DNA of 64,000 bases from Geodermatophilus amargosae (GTDB lineage Bacteria > Actinomycetota > Actinomycetes > Mycobacteriales > Geodermatophilaceae): the NCBI RefSeq assembly GCF_900116515.1, contig NZ_FPBA01000005.1:124001-188000 (forward strand). The letters run 5' to 3'. Both the position numbers and the translations under genes were made by a program. This document shows positions 28,355 through 37,415 of the stretch, one piece after another; the stretch's first letter is position 1; each line of letters opens with the position of its first letter. The notes below the pieces were generated by a model. That model ran no database searches. It had not been told where the DNA came from and saw only the letters and a program-made list of their open reading frames with translations.

Positions 28355-29727
28355 CTAGACGCGCTCGGCGCTCCTGCCGGTCCGCTGCGCGGGGACCGCG
28401 TGGTCGGCGGCGAGGTCACGGGTGCGCGTCTCGCCGTAGGTGGACACCGCGACGAGCGTGATCGCGGCGCAGACGACCAGGTACAGGGCCACGAGCCCTG
28501 GCCGCGGCTCGTCGAAGCTGCCCAGGAGGGCGATCGCGATCAGGGGCGCGGGCGCGCCGGCGACGAGCGACGCCAGCTGGGCGCCCACCGAGACGCCGGT
28601 GTACCGGGCCTTGGTGCCGAACAGCTCGGCGAAGAACGCCGCCTGCGGCCCGTACATGGCGCCGTGGAAGAGCAGGCCGATCGTGATGGCGAGGACCGTC
28701 AGCCCGAAGTCGTCGCTGTCCAGCATGCGGAACAGCGCGAACGCCCACACGCCGATGCCGGCGGCACCGAGGAGGTACACCGGGCGCCGGCCGACCCGGT
28801 CCGACAGCGCCCCCACATCGGGATGGTCACCAGGTGCACGGCCGAGGCGATGAGGACGGCGTTGAGCGCGAACGAGGCCTCCAGGCCGCGCACGTCGCGG
28901 ATGTACACGAGCGTGAACGCGGTGAGGACGTAGAAGGACACGTCCTCGGCGATCCGCGCGCCCATCGCGACGAGGACCTCCCGCTTGTACCGCGACAGGA
29001 TCGTGACGATCGGAGCCTTCTCCTGCACGCCCGTGCGGGCGGCGGTCTCGGCGGCGGCCCGCTGCGCCTCGAGGAAGACCGGCGACTCGGAGACGGCGAG
29101 CCGGACGAACAGGCCCACGACGATCAGCACGGCCGAGAGCAGGAAGGGGATCCGCCAGCCCCAGCTGAGGAAGGCCTCGTCGGACTGGAAGGCGGCGAGC
29201 AGGGCGAGGACGCCGGTGGCCAGCAGGTTGCCCGCGGGAGCGCCGGCCTGGGGCCAGGAGGACCAGAACCCGCGGTTCTCGGGCCGGCCGTGCTCGGAGA
29301 CGATCAGGACCGCGCCGCCCCACTCACCGCCGAGCGCGAAGCCCTGCACCAGGCGCAGGACGACGAGCAGCACGGGGGCGAGCACGCCGACCGTCGCGTA
29401 GGTGGGCAGCAGGCCGATCAGGAACGTGGCCCCGCCCATCATCAGCAGCGGGACGACCAGCAGCTTCTTGCGGCCGATCCGGTCGCCGAAGTGCCCGAAG
29501 ACGAGCGCGCCGACGGGCCGGGCGAAGAAGCCGACGGCGTACGTGGCGAAGGCCGCCAGGGTCCCGACGAAGTCGTCCTGCTCGGGGAAGAACAGGTCGC
29601 TGAACACGAGCGCGGCGGCCGAGCCGTAGAGGAAGAAGTCGTACCACTCGACGGTGGTGCCGATGATGCTCGCGCCGACGACACGGCCGAAGCTCCGCCT
29701 CTGCGGCGTCTGGCTGGGTGCGGACAT
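28355..29727 (-). pseudogene. MHS-family MFS symporter, frameshifted (probable 3-hydroxybutyrate uptake)
   Basis: ATG 29727 with GAGGAG upstream opens a metabolite:H+ symporter: VVGASIIGTTVEWYDFFLYG is the MHS-family N-terminus, with GHFGDRIGRKKLLVVPLLMM as the loop 2-3 motif and LRLVQGFALGGEWGGAVLIV. After VHLVTIPMWG the frame is lost at the five-C run 28810-28814; the next frame continues ALSDRVGRRPVYLLGAAGIG, the repeat of the MFS loop motif, to the stop at 28355. Adding one base gives 457 residues, a normal MHS length. It is divergent from a 3-hydroxybutyrate dehydrogenase and its activator, suggesting this substrate. Either a recent loss of function or a sequencing error. Confidence 0.88.
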
Positions 29728-29966
29728 GCGGGTCTCCTCGGTGGACGGGTCCGTTCCGCCCCGACGCCAGGAAGATCCGGCGGGACCGCCCATGTGGCCG
29801 AGGCCAGTGTCGTGAGCGGGCTCATGTGGTCCGCCTCCATGTCCAGCGGGGAGACGGTGGCCGGTCGACGACCGGGGCGCGGTGTGGTCAGCGCCCACCC
29901 CGGCCGTGCCAGCTGTGTGGGCCGGAGCCGTGACAGCCACCGCCACCGCGGCCTACCGTCCCGGCC
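29728..29966. promoter_or_regulatory. Divergent promoter region with a 15-bp palindrome
   Basis: The 239 bases between the MHS transporter and the dehydrogenase hold no gene. Bases 29861-29875 (CCGGTCGACGACCGG) form a perfect dyad around a central A, a candidate binding site for the GAF/PucR-like regulator encoded downstream. The motif CATGTGG also occurs twice, near 29792 and 29823. Promoter boxes are not obvious. Confidence 0.5.
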
Positions 29967-30719
29967 ATGGGCGCAGACGACCTCCAGGGGCGGCGGGCGA
30001 TGGTGACCGGCGGGGGCTCGGGCATCGGGCGGGCGGTCGCGTCCCGGCTGGCCGAGGCCGGCGCCGAGGTGGTCGTCGTCGACCGGGACGGCGCGTCGGC
30101 GGAGGAGGTCGCCCGCACCGTCGGGGGCCGCGCGGTCGCCGTCGACCTGTCCGACCTGGCCGCCGTCGACGCGCTCGACCTCGACGTCGACGTCCTGGTC
30201 AACAACGCGGGGTTCCAGCACGTCGCGCCGCTGCACGAGTTCCCGGTCGAGGTCTTCTCGACCATCCAACGGCTGATGGTCGAGGCGCCGTTCCGGCTGG
30301 TGCGTGGCGCGCTGCCGCACATGTACCGGCGGGGCTGGGGACGGGTGGTCAACGTCAGCTCGGTGCACGGGCACCGGGCGTCGCCGTTCAAGTCCGCGTA
30401 CGTGACGGCCAAGCACGCGCTCGAGGGGCTGTCGAAGGTCATCGCGCTCGAGGGCGCCCCGCACGGCGTGACGTCGAACTGCGTGGCCCCGGCCTACGTG
30501 CGCACGCCACTGGTGGAGGGACAGATCGCCGACCAGGCGCGCACCCACGGGATCTCCGAGGACGAGGTGGTCGCGCAGGTCATGCTGGCGCCCGCGGCGC
30601 TCAAGCGGCTGATCGAGCCCGCCGAGGTCGCCGACGCCGTCGCCTGGCTCTGCTCCCCCGCCGCGACCTCGGTCACCGGCACGTCGCTGCGGATGGACGG
30701 CGGGTGGACCGCCCACTGA
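29967..30719 (+). CDS. 3-hydroxybutyrate dehydrogenase, SDR family
   Basis: A 250-residue short-chain dehydrogenase. The NAD-binding motif is MVTGGGSGIGRAVASRLAEA, with VLVNNAGFQHVAPLHEFPVE, catalytic Ser in VVNVSSVHGHRAS and the YxxxK pair in SAYVTAKHALEGLSK. The NAGFQHVAPLHEFP segment and the ending SVTGTSLRMDGGWTAH are characteristic of D-3-hydroxybutyrate dehydrogenases, which oxidise hydroxybutyrate to acetoacetate. Divergent from a carboxylate symporter and followed by a sensor-activator gene, so the three form a catabolic locus for external hydroxybutyrate. Confidence 0.85.
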   Translation: MGADDLQGRRAMVTGGGSGIGRAVASRLAEAGAEVVVVDRDGASAEEVARTVGGRAVAVDLSDLAAVDALDLDVDVLVNNAGFQHVAPLHEFPVEVFSTIQRLMVEAPFRLVRGALPHMYRRGWGRVVNVSSVHGHRASPFKSAYVTAKHALEGLSKVIALEGAPHGVTSNCVAPAYVRTPLVEGQIADQARTHGISEDEVVAQVMLAPAALKRLIEPAEVADAVAWLCSPAATSVTGTSLRMDGGWTAH

Positions 30720-30742
30720 TGCGGCCGGGGAGGATGCCGGTC

Positions 30743-32674
30743 GTGACCCGGACCGCGCCGCTGCCCGCCGACGGTCCCGGACGCGCGCCACGCGTCCCCT
30801 CGGCCGCCGCCGAGTACCTGCAGCTCGTCCTCGACGACGCCGCGGCCATCGAGTACGAGGGCCCGCTGGTGCGCGCCCGGGCCGGCGGCGCCGACCCCGA
30901 CACCCTCGCCGAGGTCGAGCGGGTGCGGTTGCTGGCGCTCCAGGTGCGCGCCGCCTTCGCCGCCCGCCGGCGCCGCGAGTCGGAGCTGTCGGCGCTGTTC
31001 GACACGGCGAGCGACCTGGCCACGCTACGCGGTGTCGACTCGGTCCTGACCGCGATCGTCCGCCGCGCGCGCCAGCTGCTGGGCACCGACGTCTCCTACC
31101 TGACGCTCAACGACGACGCCCACGGCGACACCTACATGCGGGTCACCGACGGCTCGGTCTCGGCCCGGTTCCAGGCGCTGCGGCTGCCCATGGGCGAGGG
31201 CCTGGGCGGGCTGGTCGCCCAGACGGCCGCGCCGTACGCGACGGCGAGCTACTTCACCGACGCCCGGTTCCACCACACCGACGACATCAACAGCGGCGTC
31301 CGCGAGGAGGGCCTGGTCGCCATCCTCGGCGTGCCGCTGATCCGCGGGTCGCAGGTCATCGGCGTCCTCTACGCCGCCGACCGCACCGAGCGGACCTTCG
31401 ACCGCTCGGAGGTGGCGCTGCTCGGGTCGCTGGCCGCGCACGCCGCGATCGCCATCGACAACGCCCGGCTGCTCGAGGAGACCCGCACGGCGCTCGACGA
31501 GCTGTCGGCGGCGACCCGGGAGCTGCGGGCGCACACCGAGTCGGTCGAGCGGGCCGCCGGGGCGCACGACCGGTTCATCGACGTCGTGCTGCGCGGCGGC
31601 GGCGTCGAGGGCGTGGCGGCCGCGGTGACCGAGGCCCTCGGCGGGCGGATCACCGTGCTCGACGAGGAGGGCCGGCCCACGCCCGCCGAGGTCCCCGGGA
31701 GCGCCCTGCCCCCCGACCCGGCCGGCGCGCTGGGCCTGGCCCGGTCGACCGGCCGCACCGTGGGCGACGGCGAGTGGTGGACCGCGGCGGTGACCGTGGG
31801 CAACGACCTGCTCGGTGGCCTGGTGCTGCAGCGCGCCGGCGACCTGTCCGACGCCGACCAGCGCATCCTCGAACGGGCGGCGCTGGTCACCGCTCTGCTG
31901 CTGCTCATCCGGCGCACCGCCGGCGAGGCCGAGGGCCGGGTGCGCGGCGAGCTGCTCGACGAGCTGCTGACCGGACCGCTGCGCGACCCCGACGGCCTGC
32001 GGGAGCGGGCCCGCCGGCTGGGCGCCGACCTCGACCGGCCGCAGGCGGTGGTCGTCGTCCGGGTGGAGGAGCGCTGCCGCGGGCGGGCGCTGGCCGCCGC
32101 GGCCCACCTGGCCGCCACCCGCGCCGGGCTGGCCGGGGTGCGCGACGGCCGCGTCGTCCTGTGCCTGCCGGACCTCGCTCCCGGTGCCGCCGCGGCGCTG
32201 GTGTGCAAGGAGGTCGCCGCCGCGGTCGGGCGGGCGGTCACCGCCGGCGGCGCGGGCCCCGCGCACGGTCCGGCGGCGGTCGCCGGTGCGGAGGCCGAGG
32301 CCCGGCGGTGCGCCTCGACGCTGGAGGCGCTGGGACGGGGCGGCCAGTCGGCCAGCGCCGACGAGCTGGGCTTCGTCGGCCTGCTGGTGGGTGAGGGGCG
32401 GGACGTGCCGGGGTTCGTCACGGCCACGCTGGCGCCGGTGCTCGACTACGACGCGCGCCGCGGCACCGACCTGGTCACCACGCTGCGGGCGTGGTTCGAC
32501 ACCGGCGGTTCCCCCGCCCGCGCCGCCGAGACGCTCAACGTGCACGTCAACACCGTCACCCAGCGGCTGGACCGGGTCGCCCGGCTGCTGGGCAGGGACT
32601 GGTCGGCGCCCGAGCGGGCGCTGGAGGTCCAGCTGGCTCTGCGGCTGCACCGGCTCACCTCTGCCGACGACTGA
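30743..32674 (+). CDS. GAF and PucR/CdaR-type helix-turn-helix transcriptional activator
   Basis: A 643-residue regulator. A helical N-terminus is followed by a GAF domain (about 90-240, including MGEGLGGLVAQTAAPYATA and LVAILGVPLIRGSQVIGVLY), a coiled linker (TRTALDELSAATRELRAHTE), a second input region, and a C-terminal PucR-type HTH: VLDYDARRGTDLVTTLRAWF, PARAAETLNVHVNTVTQRLD. I chose GTG 30743, which has GGGGAGG ten bases upstream; ATG 30719, overlapping the dehydrogenase stop, is the alternative. It presumably senses hydroxybutyrate or a redox cue and activates both divergent promoters of the locus. Confidence 0.87.
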   Translation: MTRTAPLPADGPGRAPRVPSAAAEYLQLVLDDAAAIEYEGPLVRARAGGADPDTLAEVERVRLLALQVRAAFAARRRRESELSALFDTASDLATLRGVDSVLTAIVRRARQLLGTDVSYLTLNDDAHGDTYMRVTDGSVSARFQALRLPMGEGLGGLVAQTAAPYATASYFTDARFHHTDDINSGVREEGLVAILGVPLIRGSQVIGVLYAADRTERTFDRSEVALLGSLAAHAAIAIDNARLLEETRTALDELSAATRELRAHTESVERAAGAHDRFIDVVLRGGGVEGVAAAVTEALGGRITVLDEEGRPTPAEVPGSALPPDPAGALGLARSTGRTVGDGEWWTAAVTVGNDLLGGLVLQRAGDLSDADQRILERAALVTALLLLIRRTAGEAEGRVRGELLDELLTGPLRDPDGLRERARRLGADLDRPQAVVVVRVEERCRGRALAAAAHLAATRAGLAGVRDGRVVLCLPDLAPGAAAALVCKEVAAAVGRAVTAGGAGPAHGPAAVAGAEAEARRCASTLEALGRGGQSASADELGFVGLLVGEGRDVPGFVTATLAPVLDYDARRGTDLVTTLRAWFDTGGSPARAAETLNVHVNTVTQRLDRVARLLGRDWSAPERALEVQLALRLHRLTSADD

Positions 32675-32679
32675 GCGCC

Positions 32680-32734
32680 GGTGGTGTGCGCCTGCGCACT
32701 CCGGCTCCGGGACGCGCCGGGAGCGCACACCACC
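32680..32734. terminator. Inverted repeat after the PucR-like gene
   Basis: Exact 12-base arms at 32680-32691 and 32723-32734 flank a 31-base spacer, starting 6 bases after the stop codon. It may terminate the dehydrogenase/regulator operon or act in the promoter of the next gene, which starts 60 bases later. Confidence 0.55.
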
Positions 32735-32793
32735 TCCGCGGGAGGGACCGCGCCACCGCCGGCGAGTCCCGAGGACCCTCCTACCCTGGTCCG

Positions 32794-33669
32794 GTGACCG
32801 CCCTCCTGCCCTGCCTGCCGGCGGGCGAGTGGGCGGCGCGGGCGGCCGCGCACGAGGCGCGGGTGGAGCGGTGGACGGCACCGCACCGCGAGCGGCGGCG
32901 CCGCGGCGAGAGCCACCCGGTGCTCGACTTCCTGTTCACCTACTACTCCGAGACGCCGTCGCGGCTGCGCCGCTGGCACCCGGGCCCCGGCGTCGCGCTG
33001 GCGCCGTCGGCGGACGGCCCGGCCCCCCACGCCGGGTGGCGCTGGTACGCGACCGGCGACGACGGGACGGTGCGGCTCGACGTCGACGGCTACCTGGCCG
33101 ACCGCGCGCCCACCGTGCGGTTCGTGCGCGACCTGCTGGTGGCCACCGCGTCGCGGCCGGCGCACACCGGGTGCTTCGGTCTGCACGAGTGGGCGATGGT
33201 GCACCGCGCCGACGAGCGGCGGCACGCGGTCCCGCTGCGGCTGGGGCAGGCGGGCACCGACGCCGTCGTGGAGTCGCACCCGATCCGGTGCAGCCACTTC
33301 GACGCGTTCCGTTTCTTCACGCCGTCGGCGGTGGGGCTCAACCGGCTGCGGCCGACGCGGGAGACGCAGGTCGCGATGGAGCAGCCGGGCTGCCTGCACG
33401 CCACGATGGACCTCTACAAGTGGGCCTACAAGCTCTCCCCCGCGGTGCCCGGCGAGCTCGTGGCCGACTGCTTCGCGCTCGCCGTCGAGGTGCGCGAGCT
33501 GGACATGCGCGCCTCGCCCTACGACCTGCGCGACCGCGGCTACGAGCCGGTGCCGGTCGAGACGCCGGAGGGCAAGGCGGCGTACGTCGTCGCCCAGCGG
33601 GGGTTCGCCGAGCGCGCCGCCCCGCTGCGGCAGCGGCTGGTCGACGTCTGCGACGCCCTGCTGGGCTAG
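32794..33669 (+). CDS. Conserved actinobacterial protein, often labelled 3-methyladenine DNA glycosylase
   Basis: A 291-residue cytosolic protein with motifs HPVLDFLFTYYSETPSRLRRW, GCFGLHEWAMVHR, SHPIRCSHFDAFRFFTPSAV and EQPGCLHATMDLYKWAYKLS. I recognise this as a widespread actinobacterial family that databases often label 3-methyladenine DNA glycosylase, but I see no helix-hairpin-helix or AlkA-type catalytic Asp and treat that label as unproven. Many conserved His, Cys and Asp residues (GLHEW, RCSHFD, GCLHATMD) suggest a metal site. Its TAG stop shares CTAG 33666-33669 with the convergent LivM remnant. Confidence 0.75.
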   Translation: MTALLPCLPAGEWAARAAAHEARVERWTAPHRERRRRGESHPVLDFLFTYYSETPSRLRRWHPGPGVALAPSADGPAPHAGWRWYATGDDGTVRLDVDGYLADRAPTVRFVRDLLVATASRPAHTGCFGLHEWAMVHRADERRHAVPLRLGQAGTDAVVESHPIRCSHFDAFRFFTPSAVGLNRLRPTRETQVAMEQPGCLHATMDLYKWAYKLSPAVPGELVADCFALAVEVRELDMRASPYDLRDRGYEPVPVETPEGKAAYVVAQRGFAERAAPLRQRLVDVCDALLG

Positions 33670-34130
33670 ACGCCGTCGCGGGGGCCGCCGGCGCCGACGC
33701 CCACCCCGCGCGACGCCGTCTCCCGCAGCTGCTCCACCACCCGGCCGGGCGGCGGCGTGGCGCCTCCGGTCGGTGCGGCCGGACGCCGGCCGAGGCGCCG
33801 CTCGCGCAGCCGGGCGGCCAGGCCCGCGATGCCGACCGGGACGAAGAAGACGACCAGGACGAACAGCGACCCGAGCAGGAACAGCGGCTCCGACAGCGGG
33901 ACCCGCCGCCACGCCGGCAGGTCCTGCACCACGGCCGAGGACGCCAGGTCGGTGAGCCGGCTGTCGAGGTGGGTGTAGAGGACGCCGCCGAGCACCGCGC
34001 CCACCGGCTGCCCGTCCCGCCGAGCACGACCCTCACCAGCAGGCCGAGGGTGAAGTCGGCGGTCGTCGTGCGGGGCGTGGAGCCACCGACCACACGGGGA
34101 CTCGCGCCGTCCGTCGCGACCGCCGGTCAC
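33666..34130 (-). pseudogene. Remnant of a LivM-type branched-chain amino-acid ABC permease
   Basis: Only the last ~140 residues of a LivM-like permease survive, in two frames. One frame encodes ADFTLGLLVRVVLGGTGS, the typical LivM motif; after a lost base in the run at 34000-34002 the other frame continues GAVLGGVLYTHLDSRLTDLA and the last helix FLLGSLFVLVVFFVPVGIAG, then a basic tail. The upstream part of the gene is absent; the promoter of the phosphatase gene lies there instead. No livH, livG, livF or binding-protein genes are nearby, so this is a decayed relic. Confidence 0.82.
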
Positions 34131-34174
34131 CGTCCCGTCGCCTCCCGGTCGTGCGCGCGCCGTACCGTCGGGGC

Positions 34175-35017
34175 GTGACCTCGACCTCCCCCGATGACCT
34201 GCGCACCGGCCGCTGGCTGCGACTCGACGGGACGACCAACACGCGCGACCTGGGCGGCCTGCCGACCAGTGACGGCGGCACCACGGCGTTCGGCCGCGTC
34301 CTGCGCAGCGACAACCTGCAGACCCTCAGCGACGACGACGTCCGCCGCCTGGTGGAGGACCTGCGCCTGCGCGACGTCATCGACCTGCGCACGACGGCCG
34401 AGGTGCTGCTCGAGGGGCGCGGGCCCCTGCGCGGGGTCGAGGGCGTCACGCACCTCCACTTCAGCCTGCTGCCCGAGCGGGGGCACCACACCGACGTCTT
34501 CGCCGCCGAGGAGGACGAGCTCCCCGAACTGCCAGCCGGCTGGGCCGAGACGGTGCTCCCGCGGCAGACCACCGAGGCCGACGAGGTCGAGCCGCCGGCG
34601 GTGCGCTCCTACCTCGGCTACCTGCACCACCGGCCCGACAACGTGCTGGCCGCGCTGCGGGCGGTCGCGGCCGGGGACGGCGCGGTGGTCGTCCACTGCG
34701 CGGCGGGCAAGGACCGCACCGGCGTCGTCGCGATGTTCACGCTGGCCGCGGCCGGCGTGCCCGACGAGGAGATCGTCGCCGACTACGCCATGACCGCCGA
34801 CGTCATCGACGCCCTGGTGGCCAAGCTGCGGCAGTCCCCGACCTACGCCGAGGACATGACCCGCCGCGAGGTCGCCGTCCACACGCCCCGGGCGGAGACC
34901 ATGCGCCGGCTGCTGGAGATCCTCCGCCAGCGGCACGGCGGGCCGCTGGGGTGGCTGGAGGAGAACGGCTTCGGGGCCCGCGAGCAGGCCGCCCTGCGCG
35001 CCCGCCTCCGCGACTGA
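34175..35017 (+). CDS. PtpB-like tyrosine/phosphoinositide phosphatase
   Basis: A 280-residue phosphatase. The P-loop HCAAGKDRTGVVAMF (about residues 174-188) is the signature of the MptpB/Siw14-like atypical phosphatases, with Cys as nucleophile. The N-terminus LRLDGTTNTRDLGGLPTSDG and VIDLRTTAEV are the other conserved parts. The M. tuberculosis homologue is secreted and acts on host phosphoinositides; here no signal peptide is present and a free-living role in protein or inositol-phosphate dephosphorylation is more likely. GTG 34175 is the family-like start. A hairpin follows its stop. Confidence 0.9.
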   Translation: MTSTSPDDLRTGRWLRLDGTTNTRDLGGLPTSDGGTTAFGRVLRSDNLQTLSDDDVRRLVEDLRLRDVIDLRTTAEVLLEGRGPLRGVEGVTHLHFSLLPERGHHTDVFAAEEDELPELPAGWAETVLPRQTTEADEVEPPAVRSYLGYLHHRPDNVLAALRAVAAGDGAVVVHCAAGKDRTGVVAMFTLAAAGVPDEEIVADYAMTADVIDALVAKLRQSPTYAEDMTRREVAVHTPRAETMRRLLEILRQRHGGPLGWLEENGFGAREQAALRARLRD

Positions 35018-35020
35018 CGC

Positions 35021-35039
35021 GCGCGTGATCACCACGCGC
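35021..35039 (+). terminator. Small hairpin after the phosphatase
   Basis: Arms GCGCGTG (35021-35027) and CACGCGC (35033-35039) around a five-base loop start 3 bases after the phosphatase stop. A terminator is likely. Confidence 0.6.
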
Positions 35040-35099
35040 TGACGGTCGTCCCCGGGGCCGGGAGGACCGCCGTGGACGCGCTCTCGTCTCGAGCGGGCG

Positions 35100-37199
35100 C
35101 TACTCCGGCAGGCGGGGAGCCCGGGCCAGCGGGCGGTCGCGGTGCTTGTGGCGGTACATCGCGGCGTCGGCCTCGCGCAGCAGCCGCTCGGCCGTCGCGG
35201 ACGGGTCCTCGCCGGGACCGGTGTGCACGGCGACGCCGGTGCTCGTCCCCACGGGCACCGGGAGGCCGTCGAGCCGGAACGGCTCGGTGAAGGCCGCCGC
35301 CACCCGGCCCACGACCGCCTGGGCGTCCGACGGGGAGCCCAGCCGCGGCAGCAGCACCCCGAACTCGTCCCCGCTGAGCCGCGCGACGGTGTCGCCGGGG
35401 CGGACGGCGGCGCGCAGCCGCGCCGACACCTGCCGCAGCAGCTCGTCGCCGGCGGCGTGACCGAGCGTGTCGTTGACCGCCTTGAACCGGTCGAGGTCGC
35501 AGAACAGCACGCCCACGGACCCGGACGGGGCGACGGCGGCGAGCGCGTCGACCAGCCGCTCGCGGAACAGCCGGCGGTTGGGCAGGCCGGTCAGGGCGTC
35601 GTGGCTGGCCTGGTGCCGGACGGTCTCCAGCAGCCGGGCCTTCTGCAGCGCCGTGGAGGCCTGGTCGCCGACGCCGCGCAGCCGGGCGAGGACGTCGGCG
35701 TCGAGGGCGTGGCTGACCTCGCCGTCGGCCCAGCTCGCGGTGAGCACGCCGAGGAAAGTCGTGCCGGCGAGGAGTGGGACGGCCACGACGTCGGTCAGCA
35801 GCAGGGCGGCGAGCAGGTCGCGCATCGGGGCGCTGGCACCGGTCGCGCTGATGACGCGCGGCTCGCGATCGGTGAGGATGCCGAAGACCTCCGGGACGTC
35901 CCCGGCCCGCAGGGTCGCCGCCCGCAGCACCGCCTCCTGCTCCGGGGGCAGGCCGGCGCAGGCCGACGCGCGCAGGACCGCGTCGGCGGGGTCCCAGAGC
36001 AGCACGCCGGAACTGCCGCAGCCGACGATGCCCGGCAGGGCCCCCGCCACCACGGCGCAGACCTCCGGCGCCCCGGCCGCCGAGGCCAGTTCGTGGGCGA
36101 GGTCGAGCAGGGCGCCGGCCCGGCGGGCCTCCGCCCGGCTGTCCTCGAGGGCGAGGACGAGGTCGAGGGCCGCGGCCGCGTGGTCGGCGTAGGCGGCGAG
36201 CATCGCCCGCTCGTCGCCGAGCCCTCCCTCGCCCGGACGGCGCAGCGCGGCCAGGCGGCCGTGGGTCCGGCGGGCGGAGGCGACGTCGACGGTCACCGCT
36301 CCCGGCCCCAGGTCGTCGCCGGCCAGCAGCCGGGCGACCAGCAGCGGCACCTCGTGGGGGTCCAGGCCGGAGCTGTGCACGAGCGGCGCGCCGCCGTGCG
36401 GGGCGGAGACGGCGAGCAGGTAGGCGGGGGCGAGGACGGCGGAGGCCGCGCGGTCGACGATGCGGCGCAGGACGGTCCCGAGGTCCCCGCCGTCGACGAG
36501 GTCGGTGGCCGCTTCCTGCAGGCTCCGGACCTGCGCACGGAGGGCGGTCAGCTCCGGGTCGGCCGAGGGCGCGTTGCCGCGGCGGCGCGACCACCGGCTG
36601 CGGCGGTCCCAGGAGAGCAGGTAGACGCAGGCCGGGGCGCCGGAGGACTCGCACTCCTCGTGGACGACGCGGGCGGGGGGCAGGCCGAAGACGGTCGGGA
36701 CCATGCTGATCAGCCCGCGCGCGTAGTCGCAGTCCAGTCGCGAGTGGGCGTAGCCCTCGTGCAGTCGGTAGCGCAGCGTCGCCGAGGTGGCGTCGGACCG
36801 GAGCACCTCCATGGTGGAGGTGGTGGTGAAGTTGGCGACCGCGCGCGGCAGCCGGGCGTACACCTGGCGCGGTGAGCCCATGGCCCGCACGAGGACGACG
36901 ACGGAGGCGTTCATGCCCGTGCGCAGCGAGTCGGCGCCGATGCGGAACATGGCGCCGGGGTCGCCCAGGACCTCGGTGGCCGCGGTGAACAGGCGGATCC
37001 GCGTGTCGTAGCTGGTCCAGGTCGAGGGCCGCGACAGCTCGGCGGCGGTGAACGGCACGCCGGACCGGCGGAGGGTCTCCTCGACCGCCGCCTCACCGGC
37101 GTGCTGGCGGACGAACTCCAGGACGAGGGCCGTCGTCGCGCCCGACGTCTCCCGCGCCTCCGCCTGGGGTGCCGGGTCCGCCGGTCGCGCTGCGCTCAC
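35100..37199 (-). CDS. Diguanylate cyclase with V4R/heme-NO-like and GAF sensory domains
   Basis: A 699-residue cytosolic protein. The N-terminal ~190 residues look like a V4R/HNOB-related sensor (VLEFVRQHAGEAAVEETLRR, YARGLISMVPTVFGLPPARV, ECESSGAPACVYLLSW); then two GAF-like regions, and a GGDEF domain at the C-terminus (HDALTGLPNRRLFRERLVDA, FCDLDRFKAVNDTLGHAAGD, RLSGDEFGVLL near residue 610). SGDEF in place of GGDEF is a common active variant, so cyclic-di-GMP synthesis is expected. No EAL domain is present. GTG 37199 is preferred because a GAAGG lies upstream and an earlier start adds non-conserved sequence. Confidence 0.88.
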   Translation of the reverse strand: MSAARPADPAPQAEARETSGATTALVLEFVRQHAGEAAVEETLRRSGVPFTAAELSRPSTWTSYDTRIRLFTAATEVLGDPGAMFRIGADSLRTGMNASVVVLVRAMGSPRQVYARLPRAVANFTTTSTMEVLRSDATSATLRYRLHEGYAHSRLDCDYARGLISMVPTVFGLPPARVVHEECESSGAPACVYLLSWDRRSRWSRRRGNAPSADPELTALRAQVRSLQEAATDLVDGGDLGTVLRRIVDRAASAVLAPAYLLAVSAPHGGAPLVHSSGLDPHEVPLLVARLLAGDDLGPGAVTVDVASARRTHGRLAALRRPGEGGLGDERAMLAAYADHAAAALDLVLALEDSRAEARRAGALLDLAHELASAAGAPEVCAVVAGALPGIVGCGSSGVLLWDPADAVLRASACAGLPPEQEAVLRAATLRAGDVPEVFGILTDREPRVISATGASAPMRDLLAALLLTDVVAVPLLAGTTFLGVLTASWADGEVSHALDADVLARLRGVGDQASTALQKARLLETVRHQASHDALTGLPNRRLFRERLVDALAAVAPSGSVGVLFCDLDRFKAVNDTLGHAAGDELLRQVSARLRAAVRPGDTVARLSGDEFGVLLPRLGSPSDAQAVVGRVAAAFTEPFRLDGLPVPVGTSTGVAVHTGPGEDPSATAERLLREADAAMYRHKHRDRPLARAPRLPE

Positions 37200-37365
37200 C
37201 TCGGCACCTTCGGCACGGGCCTGGCCCGGGTTGAGTGCGCCGGCCCGTGCGGGCGGCCCGCTCCCCCGCACGGGGGACCTGCCCCGGACAGCAGTCGGCC
37301 CCGGGCTGCGGGTGCAGACCGGGGCCGTGCGGATCGGGCGCCGTCACCGGCGCCGCCTCCCTGCA
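37200..37365. other. Intergenic region with several GC hairpins, no gene seen
   Basis: Arms 37296-37304 and 37319-37327, and a tight CCCCCG/CGGGGG hairpin at 37263-37276, can fold. This region is the leader of the diguanylate cyclase gene (minus strand). It contains no coding potential that I can support. Confidence 0.5.
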
Positions 37366-37415
37366 GGGCCCCGCCGCGAGCGTGCGAGGGGCGGGGGCAG
37401 GGAGGTCCTTCGTCA
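37366..37415 (-). repeat. Structured stop-codon-abutting repeat, copy A
   Basis: Outer arms 37366-37374 and 37397-37405 pair perfectly over nine bases. The centre holds CGAGCGTGCGAGGGG and the right flank reads GGTCCTTCGTCA, whose final TCA is the stop codon of the 50-residue gene. Copies B (43.9 kb) and C (56.1 kb) share centre and flank but have different, still complementary, arms. Confidence 0.8.
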
